NCBI GenBank assembly: GCA_947381435.1
Contig: CANCVE010000008.1
Coordinates: 1-64,000 of the forward strand
From: Chitinophagaceae bacterium
GTDB lineage: Bacteria; Bacteroidota; Bacteroidia; Chitinophagales; Chitinophagaceae
Reading direction: 5' to 3'
Length of the DNA stretch: 64,000 bases
In this document: piece by piece, positions 63,450 to 64,000 of the stretch
Position numbering within the stretch: the stretch's first letter is position 1
Layout of the letters: each line of letters begins with the position of its first letter
Translations under genes and position numbers: made by a program
Notes under the pieces: model-generated
What the model was told of the DNA's origin: nothing
Databases searched by the model: none
Seen by the model: the letters and a program-made list of their open reading frames with translations, nothing else

Positions 63450-64000
63450 ATGGTTACGAAGGAAGAGAACAAGCCCGTTACTGAAAATATTTCGAAGAAG
63501 ATATTAATATCTCAAGCTAGACCAGATAGCGACAAGTCCCCGTATTTTGAATTGCAACGTAAGTTTCCTGTAGAACTTGTGTTTTATCCATTCATAAAAA
63601 TAGAAGGAATAACGGCCAAAGAATTCAGAAAACAAAAGATAGATTTAGCTAAATACTCCTCAATAATTTTTACTAGTCGCAATGCGATAGATCATTATTT
63701 TAGGATGAATGAAGATATGAAGCGTACAATAGATCAGGAAACTAAGTATTTCTGTACTACTGAATCAGTTGCTTTGTATCTACAAAAGTTTATTCTTTAT
63801 AGAAAAAGAAAAGTTTTCTTTGGTGCTACCGCCAATAATAAAAGCCTGTTTGACGTGATAAACAAACACAAGGACAACCAAAGTTTCTTGTACGTGTGTA
63901 GCGAAAACCAGCAAGACAGTGAAATTGTAACTTGGCTCAAAACAAACAAATGCGACTTTAGCCTTGCATTTATGTATCGTAGTGTAAGTAATGACATTAA
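63450..64000 (+). CDS. hemD: Uroporphyrinogen-III synthase (5' part, runs off the window)
   Basis: The frame opens with ATG at 63450 and has no stop before the window ends (183 codons visible). Segments ISKKILISQARPDSDKSPYF, ELVFYPFIKIEGIT, YSSIIFTSRNAIDHYF, FFGATANNKSLFDVI and NQSFLYVCSENQQDSE follow the two-lobed HemD fold. SQA/RP and FTSRNA are the conserved loops. HemD closes hydroxymethylbilane to uroporphyrinogen III. Its position after DUF4271 is typical for the phylum. Confidence 0.88.
   Translation, partial: MVTKEENKPVTENISKKILISQARPDSDKSPYFELQRKFPVELVFYPFIKIEGITAKEFRKQKIDLAKYSSIIFTSRNAIDHYFRMNEDMKRTIDQETKYFCTTESVALYLQKFILYRKRKVFFGATANNKSLFDVINKHKDNQSFLYVCSENQQDSEIVTWLKTNKCDFSLAFMYRSVSNDI

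Overview
This is chromosomal DNA of a Bacteroidota member, most likely from the Chitinophagaceae/Sphingobacteriia side of the phylum. The evidence is low GC, a gldJ-murF pair, a secreted protease with a type IX secretion (T9SS) C-terminal signal, Bacteroidota-restricted families (DUF4270, DUF4271, DUF4907), a fused E1 2-oxoacid dehydrogenase, LytS/LytTR regulators, and promoters of the phylum's TTTG / TAnnTTTG type. No tRNA, rRNA, CRISPR array, prophage or intact insertion sequence was found. The lineage below phylum is an inference.

Layout. 0-9.6 kb: T9SS subtilisin, asnS, GNAT acetyltransferase, amtB, alginate-lyase-like protein. 9.6-18.7 kb: LysE-like exporter, GH43-like hydrolase, lolD, a C-terminal processing protease, an N-acetylglucosamine kinase-like ATPase, a four-helix-bundle gene among short repeats, a TPR protein and hemW. 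19.5-22.4 kb: a LytS/LytTR two-component pair and a PD-(D/E)XK-like protein. 22.4-27.1 kb: FAH-family hydrolase, SDR and UxaA-family dehydratase, with a divergent AraC regulator; this looks like a deoxy-sugar acid (fucose-type) oxidation operon. 27-38.8 kb: gltX, flavin reductase, hemJ, BAX inhibitor-1 family protein, fused branched-chain oxoacid dehydrogenase, an exported truncated-haemoglobin lipoprotein, acyl-CoA ligase, DsbA-like protein. 38.8-46.9 kb: DUF983, murF, gldJ, gcvT, ACP phosphodiesterase, LytTR regulator, DUF4907 and kelch proteins. 47-51.3 kb: DUF4270 lipoprotein, an outer-membrane protein and a SurA-like chaperone. 52-64 kb: hypothetical proteins, PhhB, a beta-barrel protein, rimP-nusA-infB, asd, DUF4271 and a hemD truncated by the window edge.

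The most unusual content is between the genes. Six intergenic tandem arrays (about 12.1, 19.1, 34.2, 44.4, 51.6 and 60.0 kb) have unrelated unit sequences. Four have a unit of exactly 21 nt, two of them with a 42-nt super-period, and two have a unit of exactly 41 nt. These lengths are close to two and four turns of B-DNA. One array per about 10 kb, always between genes, suggests a shared generating or binding process rather than a shared sequence. A second layer is a set of palindromic 'word' repeats (CAGTTATCAGTAAACAG-type, CACAAAG-type, CACATAG-type and others). Some of these supply the stop codons of adjacent genes. A third finding is an attenuator-like leader upstream of asd: a 19-codon reading frame rich in Thr, Ile and Lys codons, followed by mutually exclusive hairpins ending in an intrinsic terminator.
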